Shown here in pieces: positions 36,519 to 47,369 of a DNA stretch of 64,000 bases. The translations under genes and the position numbers were made by a program. How positions within the stretch are numbered: the stretch's first letter is position 1; each line of letters begins with the position of its first letter. Source of the DNA: Melampsora larici-populina 98AG31 (Eukaryota > Basidiomycota > Pucciniomycetes > Pucciniales > Melampsoraceae). Under the pieces are notes generated by a model. That model was not told where the DNA came from and made no database searches. It was given only the letters and a program-made list of their open reading frames with translations. The stretch lies in the NCBI RefSeq assembly GCF_000204055.1, contig NW_006768845.1, forward strand, positions 72,471 through 136,470. Reading direction: 5' to 3'.

Positions 36519-37695
36519 CATGCCTCCAAAAATGACAAAGAGTACCCCAAAGGCGAGATGGTTGGGAGGCAATGAAGAGACAATGATTGGATTCTTGCTT
36601 ACTGATAATCAGGTGGGATAAATGGCTGAATCCAGTTGGAAGATGTCAACATGGGAAGCTTGTGCAACAATCCTCCAAGGCACTGAGCCATGTGGAAGTC
36701 CAGTTAAAAACACTGATCATTGTCAAAATAAGTTCACAAAGGTATGTACCCTTTTGTGATGATACATATACTCACTGATCTAATTTTTGTTGTAGATCAA
36801 AGGGGACTTCTGTCTTGTGAAGGGACTGACCAAGTGCAGTGGCATGGGGTGGTGCCATGCAAGTCAAACTCTCAATATCTCACAAAAGGTGTGGGATGGA
36901 CTGGTGAAAGAGAAATCAAGTTTAGCCAAGTGGGCCACCTTACCTTTTCCGCTGTTTGAAAAGATGCACATGCTCGCTGGAAAAATCATAGCCTCCCAAA
37001 GGGATACTTTTGATCCCACTCAACCGTCTCGGCCCGCTGTCAGCAGTACAATTGCCACCTTGGAAGCCGCGAGCGGTTTTGTCGACTCCAAAACTCTCCC
37101 TGATTTGCCTGATTTCACTCGATCTCAAGATTGTGAAGAAGAAGGAGATGGTGGAAGCTTGCAAGTGCGTGCTTAGGTGATGTTGTGTGTAGTGAGCTAC
37201 ATACTGACATCAACAATTGATTTTTGATCAATCCAGGATGGAATTGATCAGGAGCTTGCTCTCCAGGCAAGCCTAACCCAAAACCATCCGGCCACTATTG
37301 TTCAACAAAAACACTTGGTTAACAAAAACAACTCGGTTCTCAAATCAAATAAAAGATTGATGAGAGAGTCTGATCCCCTCACCTTGACCCTGATTTCCAA
37401 GCAAAGAAAAGGACAACAGCAGGGTGGAGTAGATGTGCTGACTGAATTTGGCGACAAAATTATCTCCAGCTTGAACTCTACAATTGAACCACCTTGTTCA
37501 ACAGTGGACTCAATCAGCCTTGTTGCCATAGCAAAGATAGAGAATGATCAAGACATTGATCCACTGGGAAAGGCACAGATAATCACAATGTTTCTTCAAC
37601 ATCCAGCAATGGCTAATGGATATATGGTCATCAAAGACCTAAAACTTGCCAGGACAGTTTTATTTGAAATGCTTGAGCAGATGGCTAAAAAGTAA
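36519..37695 (+). pseudogene. Harbinger Myb/SANT-like protein gene, one stop
   Basis: Starts near ATG 36519 (MPPKMTKSTPKARW). An exon carries ETMIGFLL and ESSWKMSTWEACATIL, with donor GTATGT after NKFTK (about 36742) and acceptor TTGTTGTAG at 36795. Exon 2 has KIKGDF-type trihelix sequence (VWDGLVKEKSSLAKWATLPFPLFEKM) to an acidic end. A further exon (acceptor ATCCAG about 37236) encodes a C-terminal helical region ending LEMLEQMAKK-like at 37695. It resembles the DNA-binding partner of Harbinger nucleases. An in-frame TAA near 36619 breaks exon 1. Confidence 0.7.
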
Positions 37696-37853
37696 ACAAA
37701 TTACAAGATTTTTCATTCCATTGTTTTGGACAAGAAAATGTCTTACTGTCATTTTCAAAGAAGTTTTAATGATTATTTTTTGACATCCATAATTGATCAT
37801 TGTTGTTTCAAAGAAAGTGTAGGCATAATAATCTTCTGAATAATATCTTCACT

Positions 37854-38794
37854 TTAACATTGCCTCCCTTGCCTTGCTACAGTCTCTTTCTGCCTTTGAT
37901 AATCCTCCCACATCTGAGTTGCAATTTGATCACACCATTGGCTTGCTTCTGAATCATCCAGATCCAGATCTAATCTGTTTTCTTCATCATCGGATGCTGA
38001 GGGCTGCCAATTTGGGAGAGAGGTTGCAGAAAGATTGTTGAATTTGGGAAACTCTTCTGAATGTTCACCACAATCTTCAAGTCTTATGAAATTGTGGACT
38101 GCACACATTGCTGGCACAATTCTGACTTGAGTAACAAATGGAAAGTATGAACTATGATTCATCATCTCAAACCTTTTTTTGGTCACTCCAAAGTTCCGCT
38201 CAATAACCATCCAAGCACTTGAATGATGTAGATTGGAAAGCTCTTTCTTGTTAGCGGGCCTGAATTCAAAGAAGAAAGTAAAGCAATATCAGATACAATT
38301 CACACATAATGAAGAAAAAAAACAGACTCTTTATCTTCCAAGCAAGCCCATTCCTGTAGATGGTATTGAACCCTTCTGTAGGGGACCAAGCAGCTGCGGC
38401 TGAGGCTGAAGCCGGCATCTCCAAGGTAAAATCTCCCTTCAGGTATGACCAAGGATCTTCTACAACTATCTTCCCACATTGAGCTGTCAGGCATTGTTCC
38501 AGTATATCCCGACATTACATATTGAAACATCATGTTGAAGTTGCAAGCAACAAGAACATTTTGACTGATGTTTGATTTTTGATCACAGAATTGAGGTCAA
38601 TCCTCCGGAGAGACATGTACAGGAAGATGTGTACCATCAATTGCTCCTATGCAGTTTTTGAAGTAAGGCATGAATTGATTATCTTGTTGGAGATGAAAAG
38701 GGAGTAATGTGTGGACAGCTGGCAGTTTGACTAAGCTCAGGTAGAATTTTGTGATCATTGATTGCATTAAGTACTTTGTGAAAGACACTGTGAG
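37854..38794 (-). pseudogene. Harbinger DDE nuclease, C-terminal part
   Basis: Reads SLTVSFTKYLMQS, then the first catalytic Asp (CIGAIDGTHLPVHV, about 38645), the second Asp (FYLGDAGFSL, about 38420) and the Glu in WMVIERNFGVTKKRFEMM (about 38190), with an intron near 38265-38330. An in-frame TGA at 38597-38599 follows SPED. The C-terminus is acidic. The frame continues from the N-terminal exon at 40367-40716 across the nested inserts. It catalyses excision and insertion at TTA sites in intact relatives. Confidence 0.85.
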
Positions 38795-38799
38795 GGAAT

Positions 38800-39735
38800 A
38801 ATAACTCAGTGAGATGCCTGTGAGGAAGTAACAAGGAACACACTGTGAAACTGTGTCAGGTGATCTTTGGAATTGAAAAGCGACAAATCTCCTTTGTCGA
38901 GATACCTGAATTCCCGTGACAGTTTCTAGAAGTGAGTCTCAATCACTTCTTGTCACAATACCTGAAACACTAACCTGAATTCCCGTGACAGTTTCTAGAA
39001 GTGAGTCTCAATCACTTCTCGTCACAATACCTGAAAAACTAACCTATAAGGTTTGTTCAGGTCACAATATAAAATAAGGAAAAGGGTCGACGCGATAAGC
39101 TCAGTAAGATTCTTTTCCTTTCCGTAAGAAGACGGATATATTTCACCTGAATTCCCGTGACAGTTTCTAGAAGTGAGTCTCAATCACTTCTCGTCACAAT
39201 ACCTGAAACACTAACCTATATAGAACAAAAGATAGAAATAGACAAGTACAAAAAGAAACTACTTGTTAGATGAAGAGAATAGAAAGAATAGACCAATTGA
39301 CTAAGTATCTGACTTATAAGGTTTGTTCAGGTCACAATATAAAATAAGGAAAAGGTTCGACACGATAGGTTCAGTAAGATCTAGCGTCGACAATGATTCA
39401 GATGAAAAAGAAAAAGATAACATCACAGTACAATAATTAGTAACAGCCATAGTGAAGATCAAACTAATGGAGAGTAGAGACTATTGATGATAATGTAGTG
39501 AAGGGGTTGAACTTACTCTTTTCCTTTCCGTAAGAAGACAGATAAAGGAAAAGAGTATTAGCGCGAAAAGGGGGAGGCGCAATTTAAATAGGGATCATTT
39601 AAGTTTAAGTCTGATATCTTAAGTTTGAATAAAACTACTGTATTTTAGTATGTAAAGTGATTTGATACTTAGAGTCTTATTCACCTTTCACCACGGCTGA
39701 AACCTAGGTACAAGAGACTGAGGTGTCTCTCAACA
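38800..39735 (-). mobile_element. LTR-like insert (936 bp) in Harbinger nuclease
   Basis: Flanked by GGAAT (38795-38799, and 40362-40366 beyond the later MITE). Removing the insert and one duplication joins the nuclease frame exactly. On the minus strand it begins TGTTGAGAGACACC, like an LTR, but ends in TTATT and not CA. Inside, a block starting CCTGAATTCCCGTGACAG occurs three times (38907, 38974, 39151), and the block ATAAGGTTTGTTCAGG twice. No coding frame; a solo LTR is the best guess. Confidence 0.65.
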
Positions 39736-39736
39736 G

Positions 39737-40359
39737 CACTGTAAACATCATTCAACTTCCCCAATTTGGCAGAGGAAAATGATTAATAGTACAGTTTTTC
39801 ATAAAAGAATCTAATACTGCACACCTGGGCCATTTCACCCACACTACATATGTGCAGCAAGCTAAGTCAATAGTTGTCTATCATGTACATACAGGTCTGC
39901 TCAGTTTTTTGCCCATCAGAATAAATAAATCACATGTTATACCACATGTAACTTTTTCGACTTTGAAATTTTTTTCCCAAAAATTCACTACATATAATTC
40001 TGTAGCTGCTCAGGCAATATTGTTGAAGCTATGTCTTAGTAACAGAAAGTGTGTTACATGCAGTTGAGTTGATGAGATCACACCAAAACATTGAGTCAGT
40101 GTATGTAGTCAATCTTTTGGAAGCTTTTTTCAATCTGAAAGAAGTTACAGCATGTATTACATATGAATAACTTGTCCTGATGAGCAGATAACTGAGCAGA
40201 ACTGTATGTACATGATAACCACATATTCACTGAGCCTGCTACACATATGTAGTGTGGGTGTTATGGCTCAGGTGTGGAGTGATAGACCATTTTATGACAA
40301 ATCATACTCCCAATCATTTTTCCCTGCCCACTTGGGGAACCCGAATAATGTCTGCAGTG
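39737..40359. mobile_element. CACTG foldback element, copy A (623 bp)
   Basis: Ends CACTGTAAACAT and ATGTCTGCAGTG. The arms are long imperfect inverted repeats (over 200 bp). CAG target duplication at 39734-39736 and 40360-40362. CACTG ends with a 3-bp duplication fit the CACTA superfamily. Inserted at the very border of the LTR-like insert. Copy B at 44975-45597 has the same length and is nearly identical. Confidence 0.93.
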
Positions 40360-40366
40360 CAGGAAT

Positions 40367-40716
40367 CCCTCTTAAATCTTTTAACCCAAGTTTCCAGTGA
40401 TGATCGTAAATAGAAATATTGCTACTTGCTTGCCCGTAGTCATGTTTCTAGTGTCTTCAATTAAACCTCGGTCTTCCAACACACCCACCAGTTTTTGAAA
40501 GATGTGTGGCTTCATGCCAAGTTGATCATAGAAACGCCGAGGATTTTGTGACTCTAATAACTCATCAAGCCATCCTTGGCCTGAGAGGATGGAGGTGTTG
40601 CGTGGAATAGGAGGCAATTGATATATATGGTTCATGTAGAAGTGTGCCGCACCAATAGAAGCCAACACAAAGATGTGTCGTTGGTGATGGGAAACAACTG
40701 AACACAAGGGAGGCAT
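40367..40716 (-). pseudogene. Harbinger DDE nuclease, N-terminal exon
   Basis: ATG 40716; typical N-terminal motifs (IPRNTSILSGQGWLDELL, NPRRFYDQLGMKPHIFQKLV, TGKQVAIFLFTI). A one-base slip occurs near 40380, after TGN. The next codons (VKRFKRDS) run to the insert and resume at 38794 as LTVSFTKY. Confidence 0.85.
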
Positions 40717-40828
40717 TGATCACAGCAAAAACAAGGGGATTGAAAACCCATGAGTTTTGAGGTCAAATCACTTCAAGTCGCGTGTACCAAACGCACTCTA
40801 CCCTACTTGACGCCTTGTGGCTGACATG

Positions 40829-40854
40829 GTCTACCTGCGGATCCGCAGGTAGAC
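40829..40854. repeat. 26-bp perfect palindrome in the Harbinger end
   Basis: Arm GTCTACCTGCGGA followed directly by its complement, centred at 40841/40842. It lies about 50 bp inside the right terminus and may be a subterminal binding site or a hairpin. Confidence 0.9.
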
Positions 40855-40904
40855 GCCTCGCAAGTCTACACCTTCGAGGTTGAAGGCAACTGAACGGACT
40901 CTTA

Positions 40905-42050
40905 GCAACTGTTGAGATTTCATGTAGGGCACTTGGGATGTACTGTCCTCTATCAAACCAATATAAACTCCACATATAACACTTCATCAAAGGTGATATG
41001 TATATGCGACTTCATTGACCAGTAATCTTCTCTTTCTCCTTCTTACTACAATTCCTCTGAGGAGTGAGTAACAATTATATCCTTTGATTCTCTCCATCAA
41101 TTTTTTTCCAGGAAGTCTCACAATCTGATCTTTCCCATTCCACACAAACCCTAAGTACTTTTCTTCCCACACCCAATCTTCAAAATATTCATTATTGGAT
41201 TGAACTCCTAATTTATAGCCCACTTCAATTACATCATCCATTCATAGACCATCACCTTCCCTCCTGAAAAATATATTGTCATCTATCCAACAAAAACCCA
41301 TTTCTACTTTCAACAGCAACATCACTACATGTTTCTTTCCGCATGTCATCCATCCACCTAAAAGTTCCACAGCCTGCAACTCCACCAAACAGTATGCTAG
41401 TGTTGATCCAAATAAAACCTACAAAGTCCTTTATTGTCAGAAATCACCACTGAGATTGGTGATTAGCCCCTTTCCTGTATGTCTTCTTCCAGTCAACTAT
41501 AGCTAACCTCAAAGTGACTGTATGATGTGCTTTAAAATAAATTGCCACCACCTAAAAACCATACCAAGTAGTTGGAAATAGGTCCTTATCAACAAAGGAA
41601 CTTACCAAAGGTACAGCATCAACATCTTTTTTGTAGAGTAAACACTGTATCAATTTATTATCAGAGTATTTTGAAATGATATCTTCTTCATCATTGTCAA
41701 AACCTTTTTCTTTGCCAGAGTTCCTATCATGCTCCCTACTTTTATCTTATCTCAAGGATACAATAGGTCATTGATAATGTGTAAAGATCCATCATTGTTA
41801 GTGACAATTCCCATTGGATTGGACCAGAAGAAACCAAAATGCTTAAACACATTTTCATGAGTGAATGGGCCTAGAATCCGACCTAATTTTCTTTCTTTGA
41901 ATAAATTTTTCTTAATCTTGTCTTGGCCAAGGCTGACTTGTGCTTATCAGGTGTGAACCACCTTAACACTGGTGGGTTGTGTTGGGGAATACCTTGATCA
42001 AATCTCCATCAATTTACACTCTTCTAAGAGGATTTGCCACTCCTCAAGTT
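40905..42050 (-). pseudogene. DIRS-3 reverse transcriptase relic
   Basis: Fragments in several frames match the DIRS-1/2 RT: GIPQHNPPVLRWFTPDKHKSA (about 41985), FGGVAGCGTF, YLGFVWNGKDQIVRLPGKK (about 41110-41170), KCYMWSLYWF (about 40960). Many stops and shifts. The Harbinger element is inserted at its right (C-terminal) part at TTA. Confidence 0.75.
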
Positions 42051-42054
42051 TCAT

Positions 42055-42465
42055 AATTATTGAGAAAAGAAAACTATTCTATTTTACCTAGTACTAAAGA
42101 CTGGAAGAGCATGAGGATGGGATGAAAGAAGTTGGAAATGAATGAGGAATGTTAGAGCTCCTCATTTCCAAATGGTTGGGGAGATATTGTGTGGTAGGCC
42201 CCAGTACCAACATACTACAAGTACTGGGTCTACAAGTTCTCAAGGATTGACATATAGAATTAGAGCTGTGGCCCGCACCCAAACCAGTCTGCCTGACCAC
42301 ATTTTCATGGTCCACATGGCCGGGCCTAGGGCCACAAGACCTAGCCTGGCGATGCCACAAAAGTCCCTATGGTCCCAACCAGGTTGGCATTGGATTTCTT
42401 GTCACCAAGCCTATTTTCTCTAAGGTGTACTAGTCTCTTATACAAACAAAATGCTATGTTAGTGT
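42055..42465. other. Intergenic, no gene seen
   Basis: No supported gene. A stretch around 42265 (GCTGTGGCCCGCACC) has an inverted partner near 42885, suggesting an older element around the MITE at 42468; limits not determined. Confidence 0.35.
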
Positions 42466-42467
42466 TA

Positions 42468-42670
42468 CAGCCGTTTCAAGAAAGGTTGACAACTTTTTTT
42501 TGGAGACAGTTGTCTCCACAGCGGCTAAAACCAAAGACAAAACTTGATTACAGGTTTATTATTTTCTGTATTCTTCCAATTAGCAGAGAGACAAAATCCA
42601 GTGAGGGACAAAACCCGGCTTTTGCACATTGGCAAAATTTCAAAAAAATCAATCTTTGTTGAAACGGCTG
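42468..42670. mobile_element. CAGCCRTTTCAA MITE, copy 2 (203 bp)
   Basis: Ends CAGCCGTTTCAA and TTGAAACGGCTG; TA on both sides (42466-42467; 42671-42672). Inverted relative to the copy at 35127. Confidence 0.88.
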
Positions 42671-42672
42671 TA

Positions 42673-43278
42673 TATGCAATTAAGCCAAAAGCACTTTTAA
42701 AAAAAGCCTATTAATAAACAATGTTTGAATGAAAGCCAGCTGACATACAACTTGCCTGCCAGCTGATCATCACCCATTGCCCCTACCAACCCCTGAGTGA
42801 GCCAAGCTGTTTTTGGAAGCCATTGGGTCACATTATGTCCGGGTCTGGTTGTGAGGTTGGCCCTGAGTTTGCAGGTCCGGGCTACAGCCCCAGCACATCC
42901 CATCTGTTCATGGAATTAGACAGGTGGTGTTGTGCCTTTGGGCACCTGTTTGATTGATTCATCCCTCAAAACTCATAACAAACAACAAACTTGGCACAAA
43001 AATCTGTAAACAGCTGGACAAATCTTTTGTTTATCTGGAAACACAACACTGAAACAGATTATTAGGTTGAGATGTTATCTGTCCAAGTCAGATTGACATT
43101 TCCATACCTTATCTTTATTTGTCTCCAACAGTTTGGCTACAATCCATCCAGATAAGAAAAGATAGAAAATTTGAATCAACTTTCTTCAAGCATAATTTTC
43201 AAAATTGACATTACATTCCAATATTGTGGTAGTTTCCATGTTGGAAAGCTAAACAAAACAACATTGACAAAGATGATT
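42673..43278. other. Intergenic, no gene seen
   Basis: No supported coding sequence; 3' flank of the gene at 43279. Confidence 0.5.
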
Positions 43279-44404
43279 TCAAAGTGATACTCGATCCATG
43301 TCAACTTTTTTTGTTGAATAAGTGACATGATTCCAAATTGATAAATCTGAGCCATTTGATTGAATTTGTTGATTGATTTTGTCTTGTAGTGTTATCAAGA
43401 TAGCCTCAAAGTCAAGTTGAGCTTCAATTTCACTTGGAATACTAAAAGCCATCAATTGATGATCAAGTTCCTACAAAAATATAAATTAATGAAGCGGTTT
43501 TTCGTGGAGTATCCAACAAAATAAAGAAACTTACTTTTGATTGGGATCCCATCAAGGTAAAGTTGATCACTTTCAAATGAGCGTCTTGCCATACCCAATC
43601 AGCCCGCTTTGGAGTGACATATAGAAAGGGGTACCCTATCAACCATCCTGCGATTGTTACAGGATTTGAACCAAAACCATTCAGAAGCAGAAATGCATTG
43701 GTTATCGAATGATTTTGAATGTGACTGATCGAGTCTGAAAACCCCTCAGGTGGTTCTTCTTGCTGCGGGAATTTGAAGAAAACCAAATTCTCGGAAAGAG
43801 TCAATCAACTTAATGTCAAAAAATTAAAAAATTATCGAAAGTCAAATAAACAGAAACTCACAAGCCTAATCTGATTGGAACTTAGAGTAATAAACTTTAG
43901 GTTCAATCGAGCATCACAGTGGAGTACACTTCTTGAACAAATGAAAGTAGATTGAGAATGAATTTCAAAGATGATGGTTAGATTTGAAAAAAGTTCACCA
44001 ACCTATATGCATATACGTAAACAGATAAGATAAAACAAAAAGGCAGTCAATCAGAACAGGGTATGTATACAACCTATAGAAAGGCGATTAAAAAATGTTA
44101 AAATCATTGACTTAACTTCTTTTAATTTGGAACTCAATAAACGAGATGAAGTTTCTGAAAATTGACAATGATCTATCAAACAACCTCTCCTAGAAATTCC
44201 CACACATGCGCAGAAAAATTGAGCTTGATAGAACACAAAAGACAAAAAGTTTCAAGTTTTGAGGAAAACGTACCTCAGTCCTAAAGTCACAGCCCAAATG
44301 TCACAACTAATTCTTTCAGTATGAGTCGATTTAAAATCGAGAAGAGGTAATAACAGTTGATGCAGTTTGAATAACAATGGATTCGATTTGAGAGTTGAAG
44401 CCAT
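43279..44404 (-). CDS. Conserved protein resembling UPF0739/DUF4504 (C1orf74-like), 5 exons
   Basis: Exons: 44404-44274, 44189-44117, 44002-43862, 43762-43535, 43470-43279, all in phase (765 nt, 254 aa). The start ATG 44404 gives MASTLKSNPLLFKLH. Features that recall the DUF4504 family, whose members are of similar length: an N-terminal CDIWAVTLGLR segment, a central LIGYPFLYV (family hallmark LLGYPxxY) followed about 12 residues later by DAHLKVINFTL, then LMAFSIPSE before a C-terminal helix. The biochemical function of the family is unknown. No signal peptide or membrane span is evident. It is the only intact non-transposon gene of conserved type in the window. Donor sites GTACGT, GTTAAG, GTGAGT and GTAAGT; the second is weak. 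A transposon-like block lies 184 bp upstream of the start codon. Confidence 0.65.
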
Positions 44405-44830
44405 CGAATCTCTTGTTTCGAATTGCTCGTTCAAGATATTGTTTTCTTATGTATTTCGCCTCGAATAGATTTGACCCACAATTGCAATTGCAAATGAGGA
44501 CTTCCAAGCGCAATTGTCTACTCGCGATCAACTCCTAAACCACCTTTCCTTAATTCGTGTCGCCTTTCGATAGCTCGTAGGTGTCTACACCACCGGGCGG
44601 TTTGGACCGCCTCAGGTCCGACCAGGGAGCCCAGCGGAGGGCGGCCCTCCCGTCTGCGGTGAAGGGCCGTCCTCAGGTCGACCTCACGCAGACCGCCCAC
44701 AAATGGAACGCCTGAGGCGTCACGTGGTGGGCGTGGCGCGAAAAGCGCGCCTTTTGGGCGCGCCCAGGCGCAGGCGCGGGGGCGCGCCCGAAAAGTCGAA
44801 ATATGGGGTGGGCGCGCCCCACAACCAGCT

Positions 44831-45730
44831 TTGAACTTTTTGTCAGTTCTTGGACTTTCTGACCCTTTTTCACACACCCATCACCTCCAATCATGCCAAA
44901 GGACACAACCAAGACATCATCCGAGTGGATTTCACCGACTTCAAGCTTTGGGAAAAGATGGACGGGTTTCCTTACACTGCAGACATTATTCGGGTTCCCC
45001 AAGTGGGCAGGGAAAAATGATTGGGAGTATGATTTGTCATAAAATGGTCTATCACTCCACACCTGAGCCATAACACCCACACTACATATGTGTAGCAGGC
45101 TCAGTGAATATGTGGTTATCATGTACATACAGTTCTGCTCAGTTATCTGCTCATCAGGACAAGTTATTCATATGTAATACATGCTGCAACTTCTTTCAGA
45201 TTGAAAAAAGCTTCCAAAAGATTGACTACATACACTGACTCAATGTTTTGGTGTGATCTCATCAACTCAACTGCATGTAACACACTTTCTGTTACTAAGA
45301 CATAGCTTCAACAATATTGCCTGAGCAGCTACAGAATTATATGTAGTGAATTTTTGGGAAAAAAATTTCAAAGTCGAAAAAGTTACATGTGGTATAACAT
45401 GTGATTTATTTATTCTGATGGGCAAAAAACTGAGCAGACCTGTATGTACATGATAGACAACTATTGACTTAGCTTGCTGCACATATGTAGTGTGGGTGAA
45501 ATGGCCCAGGTGTGCAGTATTAGATTCTTTTATGAAAAACTGTACTATTAATCATTTTCCCCTGCCAAATTGGGGAAGTTGAATGATGTTTACAGTGTTA
45601 TGTCCAAAATCACTGTTTGACGTCACTTGTTTCAATAATTCCAATTCCAATGAGGCCTTTACAGATGTAATGGTGGTGGATTCTGAATCCAACAATGAAT
45701 CATGGGATGAAAATGATCTCTTTGTTTGAT
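44831..45730 (+). pseudogene. ORF interrupted by foldback copy B
   Basis: A frame open from about 44831 to the insertion (ending GFHRLQALGKDGRVSL) resumes after the TTA duplication (from 45601: CPKSLFDVTC...SNEAFTDVMVVDSESNN) and ends at TGA 45728-45730 in an acidic tail. No homology recognised. It may be a coding remnant carried by the surrounding element. Confidence 0.3.
44975..45597. mobile_element. CACTG foldback element, copy B (623 bp)
   Basis: Reverse-complement counterpart of copy A (39737-40359) with the same length and only about two differences in the stretches I compared. TTA target duplication at 44972-44974 and 45598-45600. Confidence 0.93.
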
Positions 45731-47369
45731 TTTATATTTCTCACTCTTGTTTATCGAAGTATGCACAAGGAATTTGCAAGAAATGCTCATTTCTTCTCCC
45801 TTTCAACACTTTTCAAGGCTGTTTTATCAATTTTTTTGATCGTTTTTCAATTTTGCAGCCTCAAAAGGCGCGCCTTGGCGCCCCCACTACAGGCGCGCCT
45901 CTCGAAGGTTTGAAAAGGCGCGCCGAGCGCTCCCTACATCCAAACCCCGCGCCCACCACGTGACTGAGGCGCCCTTTGGCTGCAAACGAGGCCACAAAAA
46001 GTCGCCAGCCAGTGGATTGCCTGTGGTAAAGAAATTACAACGGACAGGCACCTTTTGAAAACTCACCCAGACACAAGAATCATTGGTTAAAAACCATAGA
46101 ACTCAGGATATATTAGGGGAATCAAACAAAGTCTTTTATTGTCAATTAGGGGTGGGGAACAAAAAGCACAGTGAAGAACAGTTTGCTAACAGTTTTGTTG
46201 GGGATAGGCACATAAAAAGCACGATACAAAAGGAAACAATCAAAGTACATATGTACGCGCACAATTCTTCAATTGTAAGATCTGTGAGATGGGCACAATG
46301 AAAAACACAGTTCACAAGGTGAGCTGTGGTTCAATCGCGATACAGCTTTGGGTTGAAGGATAGGCGCATCAATTTGAATAGCGCGGCAACTTCTGTGCCA
46401 GTGTGAGAAAAGATAAAGCAAAAAGAGAGAGCGAAACTTGGGTTGTTGTCGACCATCTGAAGGAGATTCATTCTTGAATCAGGCCAAGAGTAAATCAACC
46501 TTACTCAATATCTGCACTGCCTTGTTTTTCAACAATGGCATCTCGAAAAAGCTTGTTGGTCGGCCGCGCAAAGTCGCAGTTTCCTTCAAGTTCCTCGAAG
46601 ACGTTCTCGAAGTTGAAGGCTCTGCTTCTAATCGATATACAACTTTGTAGAATCTGGAACGATCTCAAATTAGAGAAGCGGCATTGATTCTGGTCAATAA
46701 GTGATCGATTGATTTGGGTGTAAGACTCTGTTACCATGTGTGATGAGCCTGTTGGATAAGGAGACCTCTAAGACAACAATATGGCAATCGGGTGATCAAA
46801 GAAGAATTGGGTTGGTTTTTGGAAAAGAAGTTGATTGATGAGAATCAGAAAAAGCAGATGATTGAAGTCAGTTGCAAAAAGCTCACGAGGGGTAAACAGA
46901 GTCAGATTTATTCAAGAACCAACCACATAGACTGAGAAACCAGGAGAAACCCCTTGCCGCCTGTGTGTGCCACGCTAATTTCCAAACACCAACTGATGGA
47001 CATGTCAAGACGTCTGAAGGTGGCCAAGCGGGCGGTGATCCAAGGGCTGAAGTGGGCCTGCAGGACGGATGCCAGTTTTCTGAGTGGGGCGGCAAGCGGA
47101 CGACTTCCTGGTGATTGATGTCAGTCTGCGGGCTGTTTTCTGGCTTGACCGTTTGCAGGCGGAGGCAGACTAAATTTGGGCATAGAACCTTCCGGTGGTG
47201 TACCGACATCGATGGTCAATCGGTCTAAAGCTGCTTTGATGCCTTCAAGGTCAGCCCGACACCGACACCAGGGTCAAGACCTAACCGAGGTCTGGGCAAA
47301 GGACTCCAAGGAGGACCCCGGAGAGCCTCTTTGAGGCACACGACGTGAAAGTTTTTGGAGTGGAGTGTA

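Larger units (their letters stand above)
36212..40901. mobile_element. PIF/Harbinger element, 4.7 kb with nested inserts
   Basis: Ends CAGTCTGTTTGGTTGCC and GGCAACTGAACGGACTC are inverted with few mismatches and flanked by TTA (36209-36211; 40902-40904), the classic Harbinger target. It has the expected two divergently placed genes: a Myb-like protein on plus and a DDE nuclease on minus. Removing the nested inserts gives about 3.1 kb. It lies in a DIRS-3 relic. Confidence 0.88.
44588..47200. mobile_element. Candidate CACCACCGG element, 2.6 kb
   Basis: Short inverted ends CACCACCGGGCGGTT and AACCTTCCGGTGGTG with TA on both sides (44586-44587; 47201-47202), reminiscent of the CACCACGGGGC family. 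GC-rich, repeat-laden subterminal zones (44590-44830; 47000-47160). An internal inverted pair around TCACGTGGTGGGCG lies at 44717 and 45953. Copy B of the CACTG foldback is nested inside. The pairing of the two ends is tentative. Confidence 0.45.

Noticed and set aside
38890..39400. Regularly spaced repeats considered as a CRISPR-like array
   Set aside because: Only three copies with irregular spacing inside a eukaryotic LTR-like insert.
44518..44877. 119-codon Arg/Ala-rich minus-strand frame
   Set aside because: GC-rich repetitive DNA of a candidate transposon end; composition, not coding, explains the open frame.
46533..46686. Short frame MASRKSLLVGRAK... on plus
   Set aside because: About 50 codons, no signal or domain and no context; not enough to call a gene.
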